64,000 nucleotides of DNA from Glossina fuscipes (Eukaryota; Arthropoda; Insecta; Diptera; Glossinidae). Positions 1 to 10,272 of the stretch are shown here, piece by piece. How positions within the stretch are numbered: the first letter of the stretch is position 1; the number at the start of each line of letters is the position of its first letter. The position numbers and the translations under genes are program-made. The notes under the pieces are model-generated. The model was not told where the DNA came from. It made no database searches and saw only the letters and a program-made list of their open reading frames with translations. The stretch spans positions 38,326,148 through 38,390,147 of the forward strand of contig NW_023998414.1 in the NCBI RefSeq assembly GCF_014805625.2, given 5' to 3'.

Positions 1-405
1 CTCGAAACGAAATTAACCCATTCTACGATCCAGAGCGAATCGAATGCATCAATGCACAAAATTTCAAGAAGAAAGGAAGACATACTTGACTGCATGGATG
101 TAGGCAGTAAGGAACAGTCAGTGTGAAGCTCAAGCGAAGTTAAGCCATTCTACGATCCAGAGAGAATCGAATGCATCAACGGATAAAATTTATGACCTTT
201 GATGTTTCAATAAAAAAGGAAGAGGTACTTGACTCTACGGACGTAGGCAGCGAGGCTTATGACTTTTTATAAGCACTCAGTCTGAAGCTCAAACGAAATT
301 ACCCTGCCGGCATACGAGCCAGAGCGAATCGAATGCATCAATGCCCAAATTTTATAAACTTTGATAATTCAACAACAGAGGTATATATATGCGAATGTAC
401 GGATG
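1..405. repeat. Tandem repeat, unit about 130-160 bp, about 2.6 copies
   Basis: Three head-to-tail copies start near 1 (cut by the window edge), 127 and 286. Each carries AGCTCAARCGAARTTA, then CCAGAGMGAATCGAATGCAT, then a ...GTACTTGACT...ACGGAYGTAGGCAG block. The first copy is shorter because it lacks two internal segments present in the second. No coding potential is seen. The array probably continues to the left of the window. Confidence 0.8.
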
Positions 406-420
406 TACAGATGTGTTTAA

Positions 421-1194
421 ATCAAATCAAAAACTCGCAATTTTATTGAAATTTGCCAAAACTAGCATTTCATTCATTATTGGAAATGATTAATTAATGA
501 AATTTAATATTATCGATAAGAAAGTAATTTGTCTTTTTGTTAAATAGAGAAAAAAAAAAAAAAAAAAAAATAAAAAATTAGTCATTAGTATTAACAATAG
601 CGAAATAACAAAACAAAATTAAATATTACAATGCAAAATATGGCAAATTGAAAAGTCTATGTATAAATAAATAAGCGATTCACAATTGAACAAACACTCA
701 TTCATTCATTCATCGGGCGGCCCTCTTAAGCAAATAACGTTATTACGAATACTTAATTATAGTAAAACAAAAGGAATTTCATTAAACGCTGGAAAAAGTG
801 GCGCCAATTATTTGAGTTATTTTAGTTCTCGCTTAACATAGATTTTGTTTGCTGAGAAAGCGATTTTTTATAAACACATAGAAGCACAATTTTACGCATC
901 TATCGTGCGAGAGTAAACTTATTTTGTCCTTGTAACACTTTATAATCCGTTTCACAAATAAATTTTAAATCAATTTATCAATATCTCGTCAATGCGTCTG
1001 TCTGTCTTATGAAAGATTGAAGTGGAAAATTGCACTTTAAAGCAAATATTTCCTATAATTGCGAAAAATTTCATTTCTGAAATTCAAGCATAAATCGAAA
1101 CACAAAAAATGCTTAAGTCCCTCTCTCTTTTTCTCTCTCGCTCGCTCTCTTTTGCTATCTCGAAAACTAAGAATTCTCCCCTTTTTCTGATCAA
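421..1194. other. A+T-rich non-coding stretch
   Basis: No exon, RNA or mobile element recognised. It contains an A-run near 550-571, and a CT-rich patch follows near 1120-1150. Confidence 0.6.
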
Positions 1195-1440
1195 TCAGTT
1201 AGGGGAATGCCCCCCGTATTCGCGTAACACGGTCACCTTTAAAAAGATGAAATGAAAAAAGAGAAAGAGATAAGGAGGAGATAGGAGGCTAAGTCTAGCG
1301 TCGTAAGAGTGAGTGTAAGGCTTTAGGTTACGACCAGAATAAACATTAGTGCACTTGAGATTTGAACCCGCAAACATTGACTTACTTGCTAGTCGCGATT
1401 CTCATCTACTCGGTTACACATTTGGAATTTTTAATTAATT
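1195..1440 (-). mobile_element. tRNA-derived SINE-like element, copy 1
   Basis: Read on the minus strand it starts with an A-box-like ACCGAGTAGATGAG. About 45 bases later comes a B-box-like GGGTTCAAATCTC, the arrangement of an RNA polymerase III promoter inside a tRNA head. A CT-rich body and a GTGTTACGCGAATA end follow. The same order of blocks recurs at 47770-48035 in the same orientation, so this is a dispersed family and not a lone tRNA relic. No cloverleaf could be closed, so it is not a functional tRNA gene. Confidence 0.6.
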
Positions 1441-4062
1441 CCTCATCGTATATAGCTTATGGTGAGCCGGTTAACTACGAACGAAAAATAGCAGTGCAAT
1501 CTATATCCTTTCAATAAATTATGAAAAAAATAGAATATGCAAGGAATACAAGGAGGGGGCGGCCGAAGCTTAGTGGGTGTGAAAAAGCCATCTCTGCTCC
1601 CTCTGTTACGAAAATGGTTTCCTTGATACGGTTCGTATCACTAGGTCGTGGTTTTTTATTTGCAATCAATTGCCTTAAAAGTAGGAATATTTACAGTTTA
1701 CTTAGTTTGATGGCATTCTCAACTTAAACTTTCTTTTCGACTCAAACACTTTTTTCCCGACTCTCGGAAATTTATTTTCTGGGAAAATCAATTAAATGAC
1801 ATGCAACTAGAATTGGGATTTCCGTAACAATATTTTATGAAAGAGAAAATACGTATTAAGTTAAGGCTAGGCAGGTTAAGCGCCTACGTTCGTGCACTTT
1901 TCTCTTTAATATAATCATTTATAAGTAGATAGTTGAACATGATTAAATCAAACTGGACTGTGCCGCTCTCCATAAAGATGCTATATATACTTGAATGGCG
2001 GCTCGGATGAATATCATTGAATTTTTTTTTTCCTTGCATCGACTTCTTCTTTTTCTTCTCGATGCATTTACGCATGAGAAAGCCGGTAAATCTTCTTTAA
2101 TTAATAAATATTTTGGACTTAGACGCAGATTTTTTATTTTATATGTATGTGCAGTGAATATGCTTTTTTTTTTTTTTTCTTATATATTATTATGTAACTG
2201 CTTTTGTCTTTTAATACGTTTCAATGAGTCATAAAAAATTCCCCCACCAAAGCAAAAGTAAACAATTAATGAAAAAGAGTCATCATATATCGGTTCATAT
2301 TTTTTAAGGCATTTATAGAATTTAAATTATGAATTATTCTTATTATTGTCATTCTATCCATCGATCGTAAGATGAAAGTATACTAATTCGATCAGTGAAT
2401 TTGTATCATCTGCAAAATTAAAGAGATATAGCGCAAGTGAAATTTTAAATCATTGTCACTCTTCCGTTCCCTTGAAGCTTGCTCTCAGATCATTATATCG
2501 TCTTATCAATAATTTCAATATAAAATCTTTTTCAAGCAAAAATTTGATCAATTTTTTGCTCACTACAGTGAGAGGTATACCCGTGCGTTATGATCACTAG
2601 TCACTAGTCATTGATGAAAATGACATTAATTGCATCAATTTTGATATACCAAAGAAGTGATCATAATAAGAAAACACACCGATATCAGTTGTATAATTAA
2701 GTTCCACTAATCCGAAACAGAAATGTAATGACCTTATGACTGTGATGTTACCCAAGAATGTGGTTATTCATAGCAACTACTGACTGCATTCCAATTATCA
2801 AATAGTTATGTGAAACATGAATCCATTTTATATACATAAGAGTAACCTTGAAGAGAGGAGGAAATCCTATATTCCAATTAAAATCGTTTGCTTACTTATT
2901 ATTACCCAGTATCAAAGATTTCTTCTTCTTCTTCTTCTTATTCTTCTATTCCCTTTCATGACGAATCGAGTAAAGATAAAATGCAATTATCTGTCCATCC
3001 ATCCGATCGCTTATTTATGAAACTTTTTCAATAATGATCTTTTCCGCCTATGCTCCTCGATGGCCATAAACAAATTGGAAACTAAAAGTACCTCTATCGG
3101 CAACAAGCCGCGTGATAGTAAAAAAAAAAAAAAAAGAAAAAAACGGACAAGATTCAAGATTCTAGATAGAATTCAGTCGATTTCAGTCGTTCGAGCAAGA
3201 ATGCCCTCGATCAGCAGACTTACGCGAGGATAGTTAACTAGAAACCACCTTTTAATTATTTATATATTTATTTGAGATCTCGAGTACTTATGATGCGCCC
3301 TATATAAGACAAATGGAATATTTCTTATACCCAGGAACACTTGTAGTCCGGGATCGTATCGAATAAGTTTTGTTGGGTTGCATACAACGCCCATAAGAAC
3401 ATCGAATAGGCGAAGCTTGTACGTGTCCGTCAAGAATGAACGTTATTGCAAATGACAATTGGGTTCGGATTACTTTTTCAATCGTTCGCCTTATATAACG
3501 GTATTATTAATAAATGTGTTTAGGAAAGTGATGTCGGGTATTTAATGCTCGACCGTAACCGATATATAATATAATTGTTTTATGCATATTTTTATAATAT
3601 TTAGTTAGTTTTTATTAACTGTTGACTGTTTTGAATTTCTAATAAATAAAACGTAAACATAAACACAATCCGTTCGATTTCCGTTCACATGAAAAAAATT
3701 ATGTTTTATTTAACTTTTCTTAAATAATTATTTACAACTTTGTGCAACAACAACAACAACAACAACAACAACAACTTATTAACTTAAACTAATAACCATA
3801 TACTATGTATATACTAAGTATGTATGTGTTTGTGCTACACGCAATATACGGAGAATGCTATTTACTTAACGGTTGGAGCGTTGGAAACATTATACAATGA
3901 CAACTGTACGATAATGAAAAGTTGAAGGAAACAGTAAATAATTAACAAACTCAAATACGTTAATAAGTTTAGGAAAGTTATAATAACAGTTTTAATTATA
4001 TAAATACAATATATACATACATACATACATATATCTTTATTATGGCCTTATTATTATGTATG

Positions 4063-4097
<35 letters not shown>

Positions 4098-4339
4098 TTG
4101 TATGATATGAAGCAAGCAACAGTCTGTGGCTATTTTCCTTTTCGTATCTCTGAACACGTTTACGTATAAGGTTAAGTAGAAATTTGCTGTATGTGTAGAT
4201 ATTGTCTTTCATATATAACAAAATTTTTGTTCGTTCTAACGTGACTTTATTTTAAGTAAAAAAAGAAAGAAAAAAAAGAGAAAAAAAAATTTATTTATCA
4301 AACGTTATTATTATGGAATTCACTTATCTATCATTGCAG
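1441..4339. other. Non-coding, probably Pvf 5' intron or upstream region
   Basis: No coding exon recognised and no signal-peptide ORF found that could splice to 4340. It holds a (CAA)n run at 3745-3774, a (TA)n run near 4067-4095, CATA repeats near 4013-4030, and a GGGTATTTAATG block near 3536 that resembles the 3' end of dispersed family A. Confidence 0.5.
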
Positions 4340-4880
4340 GTACCTATGGATTTCTATCGACAATTAAACAATATCACCGATATATCAGAGTTTATTGATA
4401 AATTCATAGATCCGGAAAGTTTGGATCCCAAGTGGGGTATACATGGCAAGTTTTAAAATTCAATTAAAACATCTTTTATGTCTTTTGTGCTTATTATTAT
4501 GCTTATATATCGTGTTCGTGTAGAAAATTTGAAACGTCCCGTCGAAAGGGCGGCCGTTGTACGTGCGAAAGCTGCCAATTGTATACCGGAAAATTCCGTT
4601 GTCGATTTAACGCCTCTGAATCCAAAGAATAATTATTTTCCCCGTTGCACGCGAGTGAAACGTTGCGGTGGTTGCTGTAGTACGCAATGGATGTCTTGTC
4701 AGCCGACCAAAATCGAAGTTATCAATTTTCAAGTCTATCGCTATTGTTATGACGAAGGGGCGAAATTTTGCGGCCTAGATGTGATACCGGTAGAGCAACA
4801 TTTGGAATGCAAATGCGATTGTCGCATTAAACCGGAGGTAGGAAGAGATTCATTCAACCGAATATATACATATATACCGA

Positions 4881-4911
<31 letters not shown>

Positions 4912-5036
4912 ATATATATATATATATATACAAATCATAAATACATACATACATACATACATACATACCTACATACATACATACATACATACCTACATAC
5001 ATACATACATACATACATACATACATCTGTATAGAC

Positions 5037-5068
<32 letters not shown>

Positions 5069-5626
5069 ATTTGTAGGATTGTAATGCCTTTCAGCGTTAC
5101 CAAGACTGCCGTTGCCATTGCACCAATGACGAAGCACGCAGTAAATGCCTGCAACTTGATCATAAGACATGGGACGACGTCAATTGTCGTTGCGTTTGTA
5201 AACAAAATGAAAATTGCACCACGGGCTCCTATTACGATGAGAATCAATGTAAATGTGTACTGGTGCGTATTAAACCGATATTAGTCGATTGGTGATTTGG
5301 TATTTCCCTTATATCTTTTAATTCATCGTTATTGTTGTTGTTATTATATCTATTATAATTAATATTTAATTTAATGTGAATTTTTTGTGGGTTTTTTGTA
5401 CTTTTCGTCTACATTTTTATACTCTGTTCTTGTTCTTGTTCTTGTATTGGTTTTATGTTATTCACAATTTTTTGTACTTTATTTGTAGATATAAATGTTG
5501 TTACTGCTCTGCTCTATATGTTCACTCTATATAAGATAATAATTATAATATCATAATAATCAGGCACCGGTCAGGACGGTCAACGATCGAATGTAATTTA
5601 AACATTATCGCGTCGATATGAACTTG

Positions 5627-5675
<49 letters not shown>

Positions 5676-8133
5676 AAAAAAAACTACATTCTATCAGCTT
5701 TGAATTTTTGAAATTTCAATTAAAATAAAACAACACCAGGACGAAGATTGAAACACTTCGATTTAAACTACGATCTTCCATTTTACGAGAAAAAGAAAGC
5801 GAGCGAAATAGTGAGGCATGGAAATGCAGGTGAATGTTAGCTTTAGAATCAAGTCATTTTCAAATACCATAGAGCTCGGTTAACTCAGACTATATGTGCG
5901 CACAGCCTCAAAGTGAAACTATCGAGCCGCTATCAAGCTTATTATGTACTTTACCACAGTCAATCGCCGAAGACAAAAGCTGTAGTTGTAGTATGAGGTA
6001 TCCGTCGGTGATCCGTCTGGTCAAAAGAAAAAAAAGACCAAATCATTTCTGGCATGGCATACTCGAGCAAATTATTACGTACTAACACTTCTGGCATGGA
6101 AAAGTCGATCTTACAGTCGAGCAATAAATTTGATCAAAACAACTATCATCTTTATCGCTGAGATTCTTCCCTTACTCTTCTCATACCATACTTTACCAGA
6201 AGATGCAAAGGCAAGCTAGCTCTCGAGTCGAATCTTCTAATGCCCACCACAAGATTATTTAATTCCAAGAGAGAGGACGAATCCATTTACTTGACTTACT
6301 TGATATATTTATCGATGTTATCAAATCGTGGTATCAATTGGAAACCATATTTATACTCTACACCACTAGCACCACAAGCGTATAATCAGTTTGTAGCGGA
6401 TGTATGCACTAGATAGGACGATTCGATTCCGAATCAAGTTTTCCATGGATCTCAACTGTCGGTGTCTCCATCTGTTTTGCTTCTTTTTTTTTTTTCTTTC
6501 TTTTGCATTCAGTCTACAGGTCGGAATTTTTGATATACTGACGTTTTTTCTTGCCCAAGGACAAACGCTATAGAAAATGATCCGGGTCAAGCAACGTTTT
6601 CGATCACTTCCCCTGTAACGCCTTATTGTAAAAATGCATTAAATGGATAACTGTAGATTTTTATAGGGTATTTAATGATGGATCGTGGCCTACTATAGTT
6701 TTCTTACTCCTTCTGAACGATCCTCTTCAATGTTCCAGAAATTCTTTGAGACTTTTTGATGGAATTTGGTACGTTCATGTATTTTCTTGCCCAAGGACAA
6801 ACGCTATTGAAAATGGTCCGGGTCAATCCATTTTTTGGACCACTTCCCCTGTAACGCCATATTGTAAAAAGTCATTATATGGATAACTGTAGATTGTTAT
6901 AGGGTATTGAACGATGGGCTGTGCCTTACTTTAGTTTTCTTACTTCTTAGCGATCCTCTCCGATTTTCTACAAATTCTTGACGAGCATTAATTTATTTTT
7001 CAACTTGACGCAGATTATCTTTAAGACTAGCAAAAAAACAAATAACTAAAGCATTTCCAAGAGAAGAGAAAAAATATTAACTCAACTCGCTATCATCGGT
7101 CAAATTTATGATAAATCGAAACTAGAACTTTTTAGGAGAAGAATATCGTTAGAACTTCATTACTACTATGTACTTGCGAGTGATATGATCATTCAATCCC
7201 AAACCCTTTTCCTTATGCTACAAATATTTCGATATTTTCTTATATAGTATTTATAGAAACATGTATTAAAAACCATTAAATGTTGCACTTGAACATAACA
7301 AATGCATTTTTACTTTCTTTCATTTCCATTTTAGACTTCAGCACTTGATTACGTTGATGAAAATCAACAAAATTAAAGAGCACAGAAATCTCTCAACTCT
7401 CAGCTTAAAACACCAGCAAAATTAATTTCAAAAAGAATAAAAACGAATCACAAACACACATACAATACAATACAAAGGATAATTCCGAAAGAAAGAAAAA
7501 GCAGAAAAAAAATATTCACTGATGAAAATTAAAATAAAAAAAAAAAAAAAATACAAAAAACCATTACATCTTAGCCTGATACACATAAAATATATAGTAA
7601 CGATAATGAATTTTTAGAAATTCATTTGTGATTTCCATTCAAAATGTATATATTTATATATATATATATATAAAAAAAACAAAAAAAAAAAAAAAAAATG
7701 AAAAACCTAGTAAGAATAAAAATGATGAAAGGAAGTATCTTAGACTCGCACCTTATTTTCAATTTTAATTTAACATTAAAAGAAAGCTGCGTAAGTACTG
7801 TCCACACTCTTTATGTTTCTACTATTAATACAACGATTTTATATAGACTTTCTCTTAATTGGTTTTAATGCATGTTTTCTGTTTCAAATTAAAAAATGTG
7901 TTTACCTTAGGATGGTTTTGCTATTTTTTAAAAAGAAAAAAAAAAAAGAAGCAAATAAAATAAAAACTCCTCATATTTTTTTCTTTCAATTATCATTTTA
8001 GCCTCCTAGAACTGGAAGTGAAGCTGAAGGATCGCCGATGGTGACGGTACCGTTACGACCATTTGATCGCCGCCGCTTCATTGTAAAACCGGTTGCAGTC
8101 GACACGGATAACAGCACAATTTATGATCTATGA
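4340..8133 (+). CDS. Pvf: PDGF/VEGF-like growth factor (Pvf), 3' exons
   Basis: Secreted cystine-knot ligand. In flies, Pvfs activate the receptor tyrosine kinase Pvr, with roles in haemocyte survival and cell migration (established for Drosophila). Visible exons: 4340-4445 (or -4436), 4524-4837, 5077-5262 and 8002-8133. They join in frame to give 245 residues. The PDGF signature P-R-C-x4-R-C-G-G-C-C lies near 4651-4679, and the domain ends with C-K-C-D-C near 4810. The third exon adds three C-x8-12-C-x-C units like the VEGF-C/D 'silk' tail. The last exon is short, ends IYDL-stop, and is followed by AATAAA at 8260. No signal peptide is visible, so at least one 5' exon is missing from view. 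The paralogue (Pvf1/2/3) was not assigned; the cysteine-rich tail is the feature to compare. The second intron is mostly microsatellite and the third (2.7 kb) carries repeats. Confidence 0.93.
4858..5070. repeat. Compound TA / CATA / TG microsatellite filling a Pvf intron
   Basis: Nearly the whole 239-base intron (4838-5076) is (TA)n, then (CATA)n with interrupted units, then (TA)n, then (TG)n ending a few bases before the TTGTAG acceptor. It happens to contain no stop in one frame, so a naive ORF runs through it into the wrong frame of the next exon. Confidence 0.9.
5626..5673. repeat. (GAT)n microsatellite
   Basis: About 16 uninterrupted TGA/GAT triplets in the third Pvf intron, followed by an A-run. 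Confidence 0.95.
6530..6985 (+). mobile_element. Family A dispersed repeat, two tandem 236-bp units
   Basis: Two direct copies lie in the long Pvf intron. TTGCCCAAGGACAAACGCTA occurs at 6551 and, as the second copy's equivalent, at 6787. Each unit runs on through CACTTCCCCTGTAACGCC, an ATGGATAACTGTAGAT block and a GGGTATT end. Related single copies occur at 16.9, 23.4, 26.6, 27.4, 34.2, 44.5, 52.2 and 62.0 kb. The rest of the intron shows nothing coding. Confidence 0.8.
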
Positions 8134-8259
8134 TGTGTAAATAGTTGATTTAACTAATTAAAGTAATTTCAGTATTGCAAATAATTAAAAAAAAAAAAAT
8201 TTTTTTTTCTTTTGTTAAAATCTTATCTTGTAAAGTTTTTTTATATGTCAGAGAAGAAG

Positions 8260-8265
8260 AATAAA
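8260..8265 (+). terminator. Polyadenylation signal for Pvf
   Basis: AATAAA lies 127 bases after the Pvf stop codon and is the first canonical hexamer downstream. Confidence 0.6.
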
Positions 8266-9059
8266 TACAATTAACTTAATTTAAAATTGTTATGCGTCGC
8301 TAGCTTTTTTGCATAAATATTTTTTTTTTTTTTTTATATAAATATATGTATATATATATATATGTAGATTTTTTTCTCATGCAAGAATATATTATAAATA
8401 TAATATAGGTAAGAAAAAATTAAAGTTCCCAAAATATATAAAAATTTATATATAAATTTATATATATATATATATATATATTCTTTTATTTTTAAAGAAA
8501 ACTGCAAGCAAATACTATTTTCTTCTTAACGATTCGCAAAAATTTTGCATTTATTTTAGGAACTTTAATTTTTTAATTTACATATATATATGTATATATA
8601 TATGTATATGTATATATAAGTAAAGGGTTTTTCTTTTAATTTTTTCCTATTTTCAAATCGTTGCAAAATTTTCATGAAATAAATAGAAAACATTTCTTTT
8701 GTACTCATCACCGAAACATGAAGGGCATATAGTCATTTTATCAAAACGTTTACAATGCCTAGAAGGAAGCGTGATCATCATCGAACCCTTAACCCTTTTT
8801 GGCCTCTCTGACTGTCTGAGTCTGATTCGTGCTAAACGAATTGTGTCATAAGCGAACAGAACGAGTCTGTCTAGTGGTAAAGAATTTAAGCATAAAATGA
8901 TAGCGTTTCTTTCTGACAGATCTGGATGATCTATCGTTTTAGTTGTTTGTAAAGATTCGTTAAGTTCATACAGTTCGGATACACCGTCTAACGACTGAAT
9001 AGTACGGCAATCGATTGATCTTCTTGTTTACTATGGCTCGCGTAATCGGTAATTACTTA

Positions 9060-9500
9060 AGCATATCCGTCTGTCCGTCTTTGTTATGTCTGTTGTAGCT
9101 AACCATTAGAAGTTTAGCTCAGATATTGGAAGTTCTTGCACGCGGAATGATATTGAAAACTAGCCAAATCGGGCGGAGGACACGTCTATAGAAACAGATA
9201 AATTGAGAACATCTCCGTCTATCAAAATGAATAAACAATTTCTTCTTCTTTCCTCATTACTCAGAAACTACAGCAGATAAATCCACAAAAATTCAAATGC
9301 ATATTTTATGAATGATCCTGTTAAGCCCCTGCATCGACCACGCCTATCCGATATTACAGTGTATCAAAGTTTCATTTTTCTGTTCTTTTTGTCAAATCCT
9401 TTTTAACGGCCGGAATAAACCATTTTGCTCGTTTTGCTGATAAACTACAGTAGACATATATTAGCCACACCCACGTCAAATAATGCCGAGTATAGAAACT
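9060..9500 (+). mobile_element. Family C dispersed repeat
   Basis: Block order: a CCGTCTGTCCGTCT microsatellite, GCTCAGATATTGGAAGTTCT, CACGCGGA..GATATTGA, CAAATCGGGCGGAGGACACG, then a CTCATTACTCA block. The same order is found at 34905-35335. No ORF. GTCY microsatellites inside a non-coding element are typical of DINE/mini-me (Helentron-like) elements of flies; that assignment is inference. Confidence 0.6.
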
Positions 9501-10272
9501 TGCGTCTTTCTTTCTTTTTTAGAATAATTGTGATGGGTATAAAAAATTCGGTCACGATCGAATATAATTTTCTTATTTGTTGTTTTGAGTTTTTACTCCC
9601 TTTCTTTAACTTTATTTTTATATATACATATATATAAAGCAAATCAATTCCTTTTTAAAAATAATTTTATTATCATTCAAAAACACATAGAATATATTCA
9701 ATTAAAAAATTAATAGAAAATATTACAATATATAAAGTGAGTTTTACATTTGGTTTAGATGCTGACGTTTAATGGATTAATAAAAATAAAAATGTCAAAA
9801 AAAATTGCATATAAAAAATATTCTGATAAATTAAAAATAAACGGTTTTTAAAGCAATGGCAAAATGTATATATGTGGGCTTGTGATAAAAGGCAGCAAAT
9901 AAAAGTTTCAAGTTACGCTGCAGTTTTTTTTTACTTTACTCTTTTCTTTTTTTATTTATTTATTTATTTTTTTTTTTGTAACTTTGCCTGACTGTTTAGA
10001 GAACATCGCATAAAATATATTGTTCTTTGAATATTTTAATATTCTTCACATTGGCTTAATTAATTATCCATCAATTATTTACCACTCTTGCTTTCTAATT
10101 ATAACGTAAACTAAAATAATTTTTTTTTTGTAAATGGCATACAATTGCAAATTATTAGAAAAAAAAAAAAAAAAAAAAAAACGAATTTTTTTTTAGCTAA
10201 TTTTCATTGTCTTTATAGGTGATCGTGCGTGAATGCGCATATTGATCATAGTAATAATTTTGCGAAAAGAAA

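Larger units (their letters stand above)
8134..10272. other. Convergent intergenic region and 3' UTRs
   Basis: It holds the Pvf 3' UTR, TA-rich low complexity at 8320-8620 with inverted arms (AATTAAAGTTCC near 8418, GGAACTTTAATT near 8560), a family C repeat at 9060-9500, and T-rich sequence near 9930-9980. The TTTATT repeats in that T-rich part read as AATAAA on the minus strand and could serve as the polyadenylation signal of the next gene. No coding exon seen. Confidence 0.6.

Noticed and set aside
3170..3240. Two TCAGTC initiator-like motifs as a Pvf transcription start
   Set aside because: No DPE at +28 and no TATA box at the proper distance; no following exon with a start codon and donor.
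4478..5284. Single open frame of 268 codons through the Pvf region
   Set aside because: It reads through a microsatellite intron and then continues in the wrong frame; splice sites and cysteine spacing support separate exons.
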